From assembly GCA_021797515.1 (NCBI GenBank), contig JAJZZP010000163.1, positions 1-48,257 on the forward strand: a stretch of 48,257 bases of DNA. The letters run 5' to 3'. The DNA is from Bacillota bacterium. Its GTDB lineage: Bacteria > Bacillota > Sulfobacillia > Sulfobacillales > Sulfobacillaceae. The translations under genes and the position numbers were made by a program. Below, piece after piece: positions 26,153 through 35,083 of this stretch; the first letter of the stretch is position 1, and each line of letters begins with the position of its first letter. The notes beneath the pieces are model-generated. The model was not told the origin of the DNA, did no database searches, and was given only the letters and a program-made list of their open reading frames with translations.

Positions 26153-28158
26153 GTCTCGGCAGTTTGTGACAACTCGCGCCGCACCTTGTCCGCCTGATCT
26201 GAAGGGGCCACAAACACGGTCACTTGATCTCCGGGTTGAATCATTGTATTGCCGTGAGGCACGACGAGATGTCCTTCACGTTTCACCGACACCACAAGCG
26301 CCACGCTAGGCAATGCGAGATTTTTTACCGCACGATGGACAATCTTACTATGACCAGTAACCGGAATTTCGATAAAGGTACCGGGATCTGCTTGGGCCGC
26401 ACTTAGCGTTCGAATCTTTTGCGCTGTATCAATAGTCGTCAAAGTCGACGCATGATACACGCGAATAGCGGATTTTTCCGTAATCACGCCCACCATTTGA
26501 CCATGACGATCGCGGACCGGCAGGATGTCCACATTATAAAGCCCAAACATCCTCAGCGCGTCATCCAGACTGCTTTGGGGATGGACAACAGCCGGCCACC
26601 GAGAGGCCACGCGACCGACCGGGGTGTCCTGACCTAACTGGTTATCCAGACGCAATAGCATCTCTAACGTAATCCATCCCACGGGCTGCTGCATTTGATT
26701 GACGACCACGAGCCAAGTTTCTTCAAAACGCGCCAGTAAAAGAGTATAAGCCTCATGGACCGGCATAGTGTCCGATATTTGGCGATCCTGATAAGATTCG
26801 ACTGCGGTCATCACCGAAAGCGAGTCGGTTGGGCGCACGTCGTTGCCGCGTAAAATGCGGATACCACGGCGAGTGAGTTTCACCGTATACATGGAGTCGC
26901 GGGTCAAAAATGAATACACCAGATAACTTACCGCGGCGGCAGCCATCACCGGCGCAGTTAAATGATAATCACCAGTAATCTCGAGCAAAATGGTAATCGC
27001 GACAAACGGAGCCTGAGCCGACGCGGAAAACAGCGCCGCCATTCCAGCTACAGCGTAAATCGCCGGATGCGGAGCCAAATTTACCGAAATCCCGTGCAAT
27101 ACGGCGCCAAACAGTCCCCCAAACATGCCACCGATAAACAGCGAGGGAGCAAATACACCGCCAGATCCTCCCGCCCCAATCGTAACGATGGTGGCTAGAT
27201 ATTTGCCAACAAACAGCAACGCCAAAGAGCCCAACATAATGCGTCCGTCTAACGCCTGATGCATGGTCGGATAGCCCACTCCTAAAATTTGCGGCATCAA
27301 TAGGCCTGCCGCTCCAACGAAGAGTCCGCCTAAAACCCCCTTAACCCAAAACGGAATCTTCATACGGTCAAAGAAATCCTCGCTGGCAGTTAATCCCCGG
27401 GTATATAAAAATCCTACCAAGGCAGTCAATATGCCTAGTCCCATCATAAATAGCAAGGCAAAGTGATTAATTACGTGATAGGGTGGCGTTGCTAATATGG
27501 CTCCCCCGCCCATGATACTGTCAAACACCGTAACCCCGGTCACTGACGCCAGAAACACCGGAACCATTGCGCCCATGGCGTAAGTGCCTAAAATGATTTC
27601 CAAACCAAAAAATCCACCGGCAATCGGGGCATTAAATGTCGCACCAATTCCCGCCGCGGAACCACAGGCCAAGAGCAGTGACGTATATTTATCACTCAGC
27701 TTAAGAGCTTGGCCCATACTGGAGCCAAATGACGCCCCAATTAAGGCTATTGGGCCTTCCCGTCCCACTGACCCCCCGGCGCCAATGGTAATCGCGGGCG
27801 CAATAATTCCAAATATCCCGACCCGCGGACGAATTTTTCCGCCGCGCAGCGCCAATGCCTCTAAAATTTGGGGTACTCCGTGACCCTTCACTTCCCGTGC
27901 CAAGTAATGGCTGATAAGGTTGACCAACACTAGTCCGATTGCTGGAACTACCGCTATCAGAATCGTGTCGCTTTTGGCTAGGGTCAGTCCGATGTCACCG
28001 ACCAACATGGCATGCGCCCAACCAATCATCAAGCGAAACAAAATTGCCCCGAGTCCACCGACAATTCCCGTAATCATGGCCAAGCCCAAAATCATGATTG
28101 TTTCCCATTGGTGCTGCCGTTCGCTGGGCAAGTTCCGAAGCGCTTTTACCATGGACAT
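26149..28158 (-). CDS. ClC-type chloride channel/transporter with CBS and TrkA-C domains
   Basis: A 669-residue protein. Residues about 20-430 form the ClC core, including GSVGREGP (selectivity filter region), GIGATFNAPIAGGFF and GAGGSGGVFAPSLFIGG. A tandem CBS module follows (about 445-570), then a C-terminal TrkA-C/RCK-like domain (about 590-660) that may bind a ligand. The protein moves chloride, possibly in exchange for protons. AAGGCGG stands before the ATG at 28158. It shares its stop (CTAA) with the EAL gene. Confidence 0.92.
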   Translation of the reverse strand: MSMVKALRNLPSERQHQWETIMILGLAMITGIVGGLGAILFRLMIGWAHAMLVGDIGLTLAKSDTILIAVVPAIGLVLVNLISHYLAREVKGHGVPQILEALALRGGKIRPRVGIFGIIAPAITIGAGGSVGREGPIALIGASFGSSMGQALKLSDKYTSLLLACGSAAGIGATFNAPIAGGFFGLEIILGTYAMGAMVPVFLASVTGVTVFDSIMGGGAILATPPYHVINHFALLFMMGLGILTALVGFLYTRGLTASEDFFDRMKIPFWVKGVLGGLFVGAAGLLMPQILGVGYPTMHQALDGRIMLGSLALLFVGKYLATIVTIGAGGSGGVFAPSLFIGGMFGGLFGAVLHGISVNLAPHPAIYAVAGMAALFSASAQAPFVAITILLEITGDYHLTAPVMAAAAVSYLVYSFLTRDSMYTVKLTRRGIRILRGNDVRPTDSLSVMTAVESYQDRQISDTMPVHEAYTLLLARFEETWLVVVNQMQQPVGWITLEMLLRLDNQLGQDTPVGRVASRWPAVVHPQSSLDDALRMFGLYNVDILPVRDRHGQMVGVITEKSAIRVYHASTLTTIDTAQKIRTLSAAQADPGTFIEIPVTGHSKIVHRAVKNLALPSVALVVSVKREGHLVVPHGNTMIQPGDQVTVFVAPSDQADKVRRELSQTAET

Positions 28159-28183
28159 TGTTCAATCCGCCTTTTTAATTGAA

Positions 28184-28897
28184 TCAATACCGGAGATTTA
28201 GTCCGCCATCAACTTGAATGACCGTTCCGGTAATATAAGAAGATTGGGGACTAAGCAAAAATTTGATCGCCTCAGCCACCTCCTCCGGATTTCCCAGCCG
28301 ACCCAAGGCGATCTGTCGAGTGATACGCTCAGCCAATCCTGCACGAGGGCCCATCCCTGATGCAATTACCCCCGGAGCCACCGCATTGACGCGGACCCCC
28401 GATTCGCCCCACTCAGCGGCTAGTTGACGGGCCAATCCCTCCAACCCCGCCTTGGCTGCTCCGTATATGGCAGCAGGTCCATCAAAGGATTGCATCCAGG
28501 CGTCGACGCTGGATACCAACACCACGCTAGAGCCTGATTTTAGCCAGGGACTAAGCCCTTGAAGCAGCCGTAAACCCGCGCGCAAATTCACCGTAAGTGT
28601 CCGATCGATTTCATCTTGGGTAGTCGCTACCGCGTGGTCGGCAAAAACCACCCCGGCAGCATGCACCACCCCGGTCACCTGCGCCACGTGCCGCGACTTT
28701 AACTCGTCGACCAAGCGCTCGAGCCATAGCTCCCTGGCATTGGCCAAATCCCCTTGAATCCATATCAGGTGATGGGTCGAAGCCACCCGGGGTTGGCGGG
28801 AAACGGCCACCACACGACAGGTCGGTCCTAGACGAGATAACAGGGCTTGCCCAATCTCACTGGTCAGTCCCGTACCTACCAGCCAAGTGTCCATCAT
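28184..28897 (-). CDS. Short-chain dehydrogenase/reductase
   Basis: A 237-residue classical SDR. The nucleotide-binding motif is GTGLTSEIG, a variant of TGxxxGIG; the NAG region is replaced by HAAGVVF, and the catalytic set is VSSVDAW with YGAAK. The ending AIKFLLSPQSSYITGTVIQVDGGLNLRY is typical of FabG-like oxidoreductases. I choose ATG 28897, seven bases after GGAGG. It follows 25 bases before the ClC gene on the same strand. The substrate is unknown. Confidence 0.9.
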   Translation of the reverse strand: MMDTWLVGTGLTSEIGQALLSRLGPTCRVVAVSRQPRVASTHHLIWIQGDLANARELWLERLVDELKSRHVAQVTGVVHAAGVVFADHAVATTQDEIDRTLTVNLRAGLRLLQGLSPWLKSGSSVVLVSSVDAWMQSFDGPAAIYGAAKAGLEGLARQLAAEWGESGVRVNAVAPGVIASGMGPRAGLAERITRQIALGRLGNPEEVAEAIKFLLSPQSSYITGTVIQVDGGLNLRY

Positions 28898-29001
28898 CCA
28901 TGTTCCTCCGATTTTAGGGATATACTCGCCTTTCACAGGCAAAGATTGTTATATTAGAACGGAACCCATCACCTGGTGTTAATAGAGAAAGGATGAATTG
29001 C

Positions 29002-30786
29002 ATGTCAGAACCCGTTTTTCGGTTTAGCCCACGTCCCAACCGCGCCCAAGAAATCCATTGGCACGAATGGGGCACCGAAGCTTTTATCCGAGCCAGAACG
29101 GAACAAAAGCCCATCTTGCTCTCCATTTCCGCAGTGTGGTGTCACTGGTGTCACGTGATGGACGAAACCACCTATAGCCTGCCCACGGTTATTGATCGCG
29201 TTAATAAAGATTTTATCGCAATTCGGGTGGACAATGATCAACGTCCGGATATCAATTTACGCTACAACATGGGCGGATGGCCTACAACAGCGTTTTTGAC
29301 TCCTGCAGGGGAGATTATTACCGGAGGGACCTACATTGCGCCAGAGCAAATGGACAGCTTGCTGACACAAGTCATTCAATACTGGCGGGATAATCGGGAA
29401 CAAATTGAAAACCAGTTGACGGCACCCGAACCACTAAAAATCGATCTCTCGCTAGAACAGCCAGCCAATGAGGTCGTAGTGAAAATCATGGATCAGGTGC
29501 GTCAACAGTTTGACCGTGCCTACGGCGGACTGGGAGTTGCACCCAAATTTCCTCAGGTGGATGTATGGGACTTGTGCCTGACGTTCTTTACCGCCACCGC
29601 AGATGGTTGGTCTGCAGGAATGACGGCGCGCACTCTCGACGCGATGGCGGGCAGTAGCCTCTACGACCACGTGGAAGGCGGCTTTTTCCGATATTCCACG
29701 ACACGTGAATGGACCATCCCCCATTTTGAAAAAATACTGGAGGACAACGCGCTTTTAGCACGGCTTTATCTGAAGGCATTTCAAATCATGGGCGACGACG
29801 CCTATCGACAGGTCGCCCACGGAGTTTTGCAGTGGGCCAACACATCGTTGCTCAACGCCAACGGATTATGGGGAGGCTCCCAAGATGCCGACGAAGAATA
29901 TTATCGATTGCCTAAAGAAGAGCGAGACAAGCGACCTTCGCCGTTTGTGGACCCGATTGTCCACACCAATTGGAATGCAACCATGGTCTCCACGCAATTA
30001 ATGGCAGCTTCGCTCATTAATCCACAAGCATACGCTCCTATCGCCATGACAGCATTAGAAGCGCTTTGGGACCGGATGTGGGTTCCTGATGTCGGGCTTT
30101 ACCACTTCGATAACGGGGAACAACCGCAAATGGTCGGGTTTTTGACGGATGTTGCAGCTTTGGCCAATGCCCTGGTTGATGCCTACGAATATACCGGAGA
30201 CCGAATATTTTTAGACCGGGCAGAATCTCTGTTGGTCTGGGCTGACGATAATCTCTGGGAAAACGGCGTGTATCAAGACCAAATATTAAATCCCGAAGGG
30301 CTCGGGCGATTGCGCCATCGTCAACAGCCCTTGCCCGACAACGCCTCCATGGCCCGCGTCTGGTTGAGACTCGGAGCCATTTTGGACAGATCTGAATGGA
30401 CAACTCGCGGACGGACCTTGGTGGCCGCCTTTTCCCGTGTCGCTGAAGAACAAGGGGTCTTTGCTGCCGCATGGGGGGTTGTCACTGACCGAGCCGAAGC
30501 CGAGCCCATGGTCGCGACGGTAGTTGAATCTCAAAATCGATCTGGCGCTCAATTGCGCCAAGCCATCTACGGGGTCTATGATCGCAACCGCATCGTCCGA
30601 ACGTGGCGCATTGGAAGTCCCGAATTTGAGGCCAGCGATTATCCGGAACTGCCCAATCCTGCGCTGTATATTTGTCGTGGAACTACCTGTGCGGCGCCAA
30701 TCACCGATCCACAAGACTTGCTTCGCGCCTTGCAGGAATTAGCCGGGGTTGCCCCGGTGGAAAATCCGGCTAATCCAATGCCATAG
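29002..30786 (+). CDS. YyaL/DUF255 thioredoxin-domain protein
   Basis: A 594-residue protein of the DUF255/spermatogenesis-associated 20 family. The N-terminal 150 residues form a thioredoxin-like domain with WCHWCHVMDETTYS and a cis-proline-type region GGWPTTAFLTPAGE. The rest is an (alpha/alpha)6-barrel related to N-acylglucosamine epimerases, with GGFFRYSTTREWTIPHFEKIL and WGGSQDADEE. It is somewhat shorter than the usual 650-700 residues. ATG 29002 is preferred, eight bases after AAAGGA; ATG 28993 is also in frame. Its function is not well established. Confidence 0.88.
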   Translation: MSEPVFRFSPRPNRAQEIHWHEWGTEAFIRARTEQKPILLSISAVWCHWCHVMDETTYSLPTVIDRVNKDFIAIRVDNDQRPDINLRYNMGGWPTTAFLTPAGEIITGGTYIAPEQMDSLLTQVIQYWRDNREQIENQLTAPEPLKIDLSLEQPANEVVVKIMDQVRQQFDRAYGGLGVAPKFPQVDVWDLCLTFFTATADGWSAGMTARTLDAMAGSSLYDHVEGGFFRYSTTREWTIPHFEKILEDNALLARLYLKAFQIMGDDAYRQVAHGVLQWANTSLLNANGLWGGSQDADEEYYRLPKEERDKRPSPFVDPIVHTNWNATMVSTQLMAASLINPQAYAPIAMTALEALWDRMWVPDVGLYHFDNGEQPQMVGFLTDVAALANALVDAYEYTGDRIFLDRAESLLVWADDNLWENGVYQDQILNPEGLGRLRHRQQPLPDNASMARVWLRLGAILDRSEWTTRGRTLVAAFSRVAEEQGVFAAAWGVVTDRAEAEPMVATVVESQNRSGAQLRQAIYGVYDRNRIVRTWRIGSPEFEASDYPELPNPALYICRGTTCAAPITDPQDLLRALQELAGVAPVENPANPMP

Positions 30787-31723
30787 GAAATCCCAACCGT
30801 TCGCAAAAATTTCGAAGAAATCGCGGGGCATCCACGGAACGGCAGACCGCAACATTGGGGGTCAGATCCAGCCACCCACGCTGATCGACCACCGTCATGC
30901 CCCGCGTTATTGTGCCTTCACGCTCGATATCAACCGACAAGTCAGAGGTAGTGCACAAGGTGGGATCCTCGGCTACCGCGACCGCCAGTGGATCATGGAG
31001 TGGCGCTTGCCTGGTGCCAGAAGACACCCCCGGGTTATAGGCAGACAAGTAAAAGTCTAAGGCTTGCCGCATAATTTTGGTATAGGGACGGTCGGGGTCC
31101 AGTTTCTGAACTTGCGCATCGCTGATATTCACCTGCATCGTAACATCCAATCCTACCATCGTAATGGGCATCCCACTATGAAACACCACCCAAGCGGCGT
31201 CTGGGTCTCCCCAAATATTGGCTTCCGACACCGGTGTCACATTACCGCCTACAAAAGCTGCCCCACCCATCACCACTACTCGGCGAATTTTCTGGGCTAA
31301 GTTCGGAGCACTGTTCAGTGCAATGGCCAAATTGGTGAGACGGGCTAAGGTTACCACGGTAACTTCTCCGGGGCGATCCAAAATAGCAGCGCGAAGATAG
31401 TCTGGCGCCGAGAGGGTTTTAGGGCTGGTGACTGGCTTTTTAATCGGTGCATTCCCCAACCCATTTTCCCCATGAAACGCTTCCCCTTGTGGTGCCCATT
31501 TCCCCACTAGAGGATCAGCTGCTCCTTGATAAACCGGGACCGAAACCTGAGCCATTTCCACCATGGCCAACGTATTGCGAGTGGTATTTAGCACATCACC
31601 GTTACCAAAACAGGTGGTAATTCCCAGGACTTGCAACCGAGGACTAAAAAGAGCATATAAAATTGCCAGCGCATCATCAATTCCCGTGTCGACATCCAAA
31701 ATCACGGGCATTTTAGTGGTCAT
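30770..31723 (-). CDS. Nucleoside hydrolase
   Basis: A 317-residue inosine/uridine-preferring nucleoside hydrolase. The calcium-binding opening is PVILDVDTGIDDALAI, and later NIWGDPDAAWVVFHSG and the C-terminal HDPLAVAVAEDP carry the remaining ligands and the catalytic His region. It splits the N-glycosidic bond of ribonucleosides for salvage. The ATG at 31723 follows GGGGAAGG. It overlaps the 3' end of the convergent YyaL gene by 17 bases. Confidence 0.93.
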   Translation of the reverse strand: MTTKMPVILDVDTGIDDALAILYALFSPRLQVLGITTCFGNGDVLNTTRNTLAMVEMAQVSVPVYQGAADPLVGKWAPQGEAFHGENGLGNAPIKKPVTSPKTLSAPDYLRAAILDRPGEVTVVTLARLTNLAIALNSAPNLAQKIRRVVVMGGAAFVGGNVTPVSEANIWGDPDAAWVVFHSGMPITMVGLDVTMQVNISDAQVQKLDPDRPYTKIMRQALDFYLSAYNPGVSSGTRQAPLHDPLAVAVAEDPTLCTTSDLSVDIEREGTITRGMTVVDQRGWLDLTPNVAVCRSVDAPRFLRNFCERLGFPMALD

Positions 31724-31835
31724 TGTGCCTTCCCCTTTTCTTGGCATGACGAATTTTGTAGAACACTTGCCAATTACAATTAAAGGATTTTGTGCCAAAA
31801 TTAGCGAATTCGATCATAAGAAAGGATGTGGTCGG

Positions 31836-33053
31836 TTGAACCCAGCTTCGCGACTGTTGACAGCCCAGTTCTTCAAATATCTCGGAGAGGCTTTGTTAGA
31901 AATAGCCTGGATTGTGTGGGTTCTGCATTTATCCCCCCACCAGCCTGCCTTGTCGCTCGGGATGCTGATGGCGTTGCAATCCGTGCCCCAAGCCGCGTTT
32001 TCAGGCATACTTTCGGGCTATATTGACCGGATGCCCCGAAAATTCACCCTTATCGCCTCTAGCCTGGTAGAAGCTCTAGCCATTGGGTTTACAGCCATAT
32101 TCCCAGTTCTATGGGTAACCTTCTTGCTATTGCTGGTATTTCAGACCTGCTCCGTCGTGTCTTTGCCCATCGAACGCGCCGTGTTGCCCGACTTAGTCTC
32201 GGATCGCACCGCGCTAAACAAAATCATGGCACGCTTGGGCCAGATTTACGCCATTGGCCAAGCCATCGGACTGGTTAGCGTGGGCTTCCTAATCTTACTT
32301 ATCACCGTAACCCACGTGTTTTTCATCATTAGTGTAATATATCTGATTGTCGCACTGGCACTCTCCATGACCCCAATACCGACGAATAACACCGCCCAAC
32401 GTTCCTCGTGGTGGGAACAAATCAAAGAAGGTCTCATGTTTCACCGACAAAACGTGGCTGTTCGCTATTTGCTGTTCATTATCGGTTTGGCTGGCTTGGT
32501 ATTAGGTGGGATCAATACTCTCTTGACCCTATCAACCAGCACGCTATGGCATCATCCGTCACATGACGTTAACTACATCTTTCTAGCGTTGTTATTAGGC
32601 GTCCTGGCTAGTGACACACTGCTATCCCACTGGCTAAACGAATCCCGCTACCATCTTACGATATTATTGTCCTTACTACTCATTATGTTGGCTGCGTTTG
32701 CCATCGGACTTATCACAGCGTCATGGCTGTTCGGCATCGTCATGGCCTTCATTATGGGCGTAGCCAACGGCTTCATTCTTACTCCCAGCCGGGCCTGGCT
32801 GGCTAGCGTAGTAGCATCCGAAATGCGCGGCCGCGTAATGGCTTTTCGGTCGCAAGTACTAGGAGTAGTTACCGCAATTTCTCCCTATCTGACCGCAATC
32901 CTGGTGGTCCATGCCGGGTTAACCACCACCTGGATTGTCGTTGCCTGCTTTTTAGTCGCACTGGCCTTCTGGTGGCTGCTAACCAAACCGATTAGCACGG
33001 CAACACTTCTCACCGCATCAAACACACCAGACTCTGTCAAATCATCGTCCTAA
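31836..33053 (+). CDS. MFS transporter
   Basis: A 405-residue protein with about twelve membrane helices. It resembles the MFS_3/enterobactin-exporter type, with the loop GYIDRMPRKFTLIASSL after helix 2 and ASVVASEMRGRVMAFRSQV between helices 10 and 11. The substrate is unknown. The start is a TTG at 31836, nine bases after AGAAAGGA; no ATG fits. It is divergent from the nucleoside hydrolase and ends 7 bases before the convergent rsfS. Confidence 0.85.
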   Translation: MNPASRLLTAQFFKYLGEALLEIAWIVWVLHLSPHQPALSLGMLMALQSVPQAAFSGILSGYIDRMPRKFTLIASSLVEALAIGFTAIFPVLWVTFLLLLVFQTCSVVSLPIERAVLPDLVSDRTALNKIMARLGQIYAIGQAIGLVSVGFLILLITVTHVFFIISVIYLIVALALSMTPIPTNNTAQRSSWWEQIKEGLMFHRQNVAVRYLLFIIGLAGLVLGGINTLLTLSTSTLWHHPSHDVNYIFLALLLGVLASDTLLSHWLNESRYHLTILLSLLLIMLAAFAIGLITASWLFGIVMAFIMGVANGFILTPSRAWLASVVASEMRGRVMAFRSQVLGVVTAISPYLTAILVVHAGLTTTWIVVACFLVALAFWWLLTKPISTATLLTASNTPDSVKSSS

Positions 33054-33060
33054 CCTGACC

Positions 33061-33402
33061 TCATGGGGCGACGACTAAAGCGTCGCCCCACAACCGCTCC
33101 AAATCATAGTACTTTCGGGCATCTTCGGTGAAGATGTGGACCACTACACTGCCATAATCTAACAACACCCACTGCGCTTGGCCACGGCCTACACGGGTTA
33201 GCATGGAACCCCCTTCAGCCGTCATTCCTTGTTCAATATGGTCGGCCAGTGCGGACACCTGTATGACGTTATGTCCGGTGATAATCACAAAATAATCTGC
33301 CACCAATGTCACGTCCCGCATATCCAGAATCACAATATGCTGGCCTTTATGTTCCTCGGAAATATGGGCAACTGCTAACGCCCATTTCAATGCGTCGTCC
33401 AT
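33061..33402 (-). CDS. rsfS: Ribosomal silencing factor RsfS
   Basis: A 113-residue RsfS (YbeB/Iojap). It binds L14 and blocks joining of the ribosomal subunits under starvation. The core VILDMRDVTLVADYFVIITGHNVIQVSALADHIE and the later VGRGQAQWVLLDYGSVVVHIF match the family along its whole length. The gene overlaps the end of yqeK by 16 bases. A GC-rich hairpin lies over its last codons. Confidence 0.96.
   Translation of the reverse strand: MDDALKWALAVAHISEEHKGQHIVILDMRDVTLVADYFVIITGHNVIQVSALADHIEQGMTAEGGSMLTRVGRGQAQWVLLDYGSVVVHIFTEDARKYYDLERLWGDALVVAP
33065..33089. terminator. GC-rich hairpin between convergent MFS and rsfS genes
   Basis: GGGGCGACG and CGTCGCCCC form a perfect 9-bp stem with a 7-base loop, over the last codons of rsfS and just after the MFS gene. 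No T-run follows on either side, so it may act as a roadblock or stabilising end instead of a full terminator. Confidence 0.5.
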
Positions 33403-33953
33403 GGATTCCCCCTAAAAGCCTCTAAGGCGGCAATCATGTTGGGATGCGGAACGAGCCCCCGTGATTGCAGATAACTGATGGTTTCTTCTACCAATCTTCC
33501 ATACCCTAAGTCAAGAGACTGGTATGCGGCTTGCTCTAACGCCTGCCGCCCAGCAAAACTACGGCCAGGTTCTACCCCATCAGCAATAAAGAGTGCCTTA
33601 GCCAACGGAGAAAGGCCGTCACCTCCAAGAGTATGATAATAAATAGCCTCATAAACCGAAGGCGCATCGATGCCTCTGAACTTCAGCCAATTTGCTGCCA
33701 CAGGTCCATGCAACAGCACGGGCTCTTGTACAAACCAAGAGTCAATGGCAATCCCGCACCGTTCTGCCTCGGTCAGCAGTTCGGCGCGGGACATTTCTCG
33801 CGCCAAATCATGACCCCACCCCGCCAGATAAGCCTGGTCGGATGGCAATCCATGAATTTCCGCAAGCTTCGCCATGAGGTCCACAACACGCAATATGTGG
33901 TCCTGACGATGACGCGTGAGCTGATGAAACTTTTCCTGTAGCCAAGGATCCAT
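33387..33953 (-). CDS. yqeK: YqeK-type HD phosphohydrolase
   Basis: A 188-residue HD-domain protein of the YqeK family, which splits diadenosine tetraphosphate symmetrically. Metal-binding parts are HRQDHILRVVDLM, GWGHDLAREM (the HD pair) and LLHGPVAANWL. AGGAGG precedes the ATG. It lies in the conserved order nadD-[RRM]-yqeK-rsfS. Confidence 0.93.
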   Translation of the reverse strand: MDPWLQEKFHQLTRHRQDHILRVVDLMAKLAEIHGLPSDQAYLAGWGHDLAREMSRAELLTEAERCGIAIDSWFVQEPVLLHGPVAANWLKFRGIDAPSVYEAIYYHTLGGDGLSPLAKALFIADGVEPGRSFAGRQALEQAAYQSLDLGYGRLVEETISYLQSRGLVPHPNMIAALEAFRGNPWTTH

Positions 33954-34014
33954 ATCATGCCTCCTCTCCCTTTTTTAGCAAAAACCCTTCCAAAAGAAAA
34001 GGAGGCGAGCTACT

Positions 34015-34272
34015 TTAATATTTGTTTTGTCTTGGACGCGCCTCGTTAACGATAATATCCCGGCCCGCCAGTTGGGTACCGTGCATGGCTTCTACCGCTC
34101 GTTCCACATCTTCATCCGCCACTTCCACAAAACCAAAGCCGCGGGACCGCCCAGTTTCCCGGTCGGTTATAATCCGGGCACTGATAACATTGGCATGTTG
34201 AGCAAAAGCTTGCGCTAGATCATCTTCACTTGTTGCCCACGGTAAATTTCCTACATATAACGTACGTGACAT
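34015..34272 (-). CDS. RRM RNA-binding protein
   Basis: An 85-residue protein that is a single RNA-recognition motif. RNP2 is LYVGNL near the start and RNP1 is RGFGFVEV near residue 45; the aromatic residues that stack on RNA are present. The C-terminal tail RPRQNKY is basic. GGGAGG precedes the ATG at 34272. Insertion of a stand-alone RRM between nadD and yqeK is uncommon; it could be a cold-shock or RNA-chaperone protein. Confidence 0.92.
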   Translation of the reverse strand: MSRTLYVGNLPWATSEDDLAQAFAQHANVISARIITDRETGRSRGFGFVEVADEDVERAVEAMHGTQLAGRDIIVNEARPRQNKY

Positions 34273-34349
34273 CGATGAACCTCCCTGAACTAATACCCCA
34301 AGGCGCCTGGCCAGGGCCCGCGTATACAATGCTGGGCATCACTGGATAC

Positions 34350-34377
34350 AGTTGTAGTATGAGCGGTTAAATGTCAA
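34350..34377 (-). promoter_or_regulatory. Candidate promoter of the RRM gene
   Basis: On the minus strand TTGACA (plus 34372-34377) is followed by TACAAC with a short 15-base spacer. The -35 is perfect but the -10 and spacing are weak. Confidence 0.3.
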
Positions 34378-34388
34378 CTCATCCGATT

Positions 34389-35021
34389 TTACGAATGCCC
34401 TTGGTATAAGCCGTTTTTCGCAATATAGTGCTCTACGGCTTCCGGCACAAGATACTTAATCGACAGTCCCGATTGAATCCGTTCCCGCACCAAACTGGAG
34501 GAAATCGCCAATGCAGGAACCTCCAATTGATGGATTCTCCGCACTTTGTCTTCTCCCAGGTGGTCGCTTAGGGCTTGCAATCGCGACAGCGAATACCCAG
34601 GCCGACTTGCCGCAATGAGTTGGCCATAACGAAAAATATCCTCTGGATAATGCCACGAAGCAATTTCTAAGATGGCGTCGGCCCCGCTAATGAAATACCA
34701 GTCAATACTATCATCCATCATATGAAAATAGCGTAAGGTATCGCTCGTATAGGACGGGCCTTGTCTTTCGATTTCAACTCGTGACAACTCAAAGTGAAAA
34801 TTCGGCGCAATAGCCAAAAAAGTCATCAAGTAGCGGTGCTCGGGGGAAGCTACCCCCATCTCCACTTTGTGTGGAGGATGCCCAGCGGGGATAAAAATCA
34901 CTCGATCCAAACGAAATGCATCCCGGGCTGCTTCAGCAGTGACCAGATGTCCATAATGAATTGGATTAAATGTTCCACCCATGAGCCCCACGGCTCGACG
35001 CTTTGTTCCCATTCGTTGCAT
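34389..35021 (-). CDS. nadD: Nicotinate-nucleotide adenylyltransferase
   Basis: A 210-residue NadD that makes deamido-NAD from nicotinate mononucleotide and ATP. The nucleotidyl-transfer motif is GGTFNPIHYGHL (HxGH), and the family ending AISSSLVRERIQSGLSIKYLVPEAVEHYI is complete. The start is uncertain: Met codons at 35021 and 35012 are both close to the usual length and neither has a strong ribosome site. It follows obgE after about 60 bases. Confidence 0.95.
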   Translation of the reverse strand: MQRMGTKRRAVGLMGGTFNPIHYGHLVTAEAARDAFRLDRVIFIPAGHPPHKVEMGVASPEHRYLMTFLAIAPNFHFELSRVEIERQGPSYTSDTLRYFHMMDDSIDWYFISGADAILEIASWHYPEDIFRYGQLIAASRPGYSLSRLQALSDHLGEDKVRRIHQLEVPALAISSSLVRERIQSGLSIKYLVPEAVEHYIAKNGLYQGHS

Positions 35022-35083
35022 ACTTCGCCATGCAAGAATTTTTTTCCTGCCACACCGCAAAATTTATCTGACCAAACTTGCAA

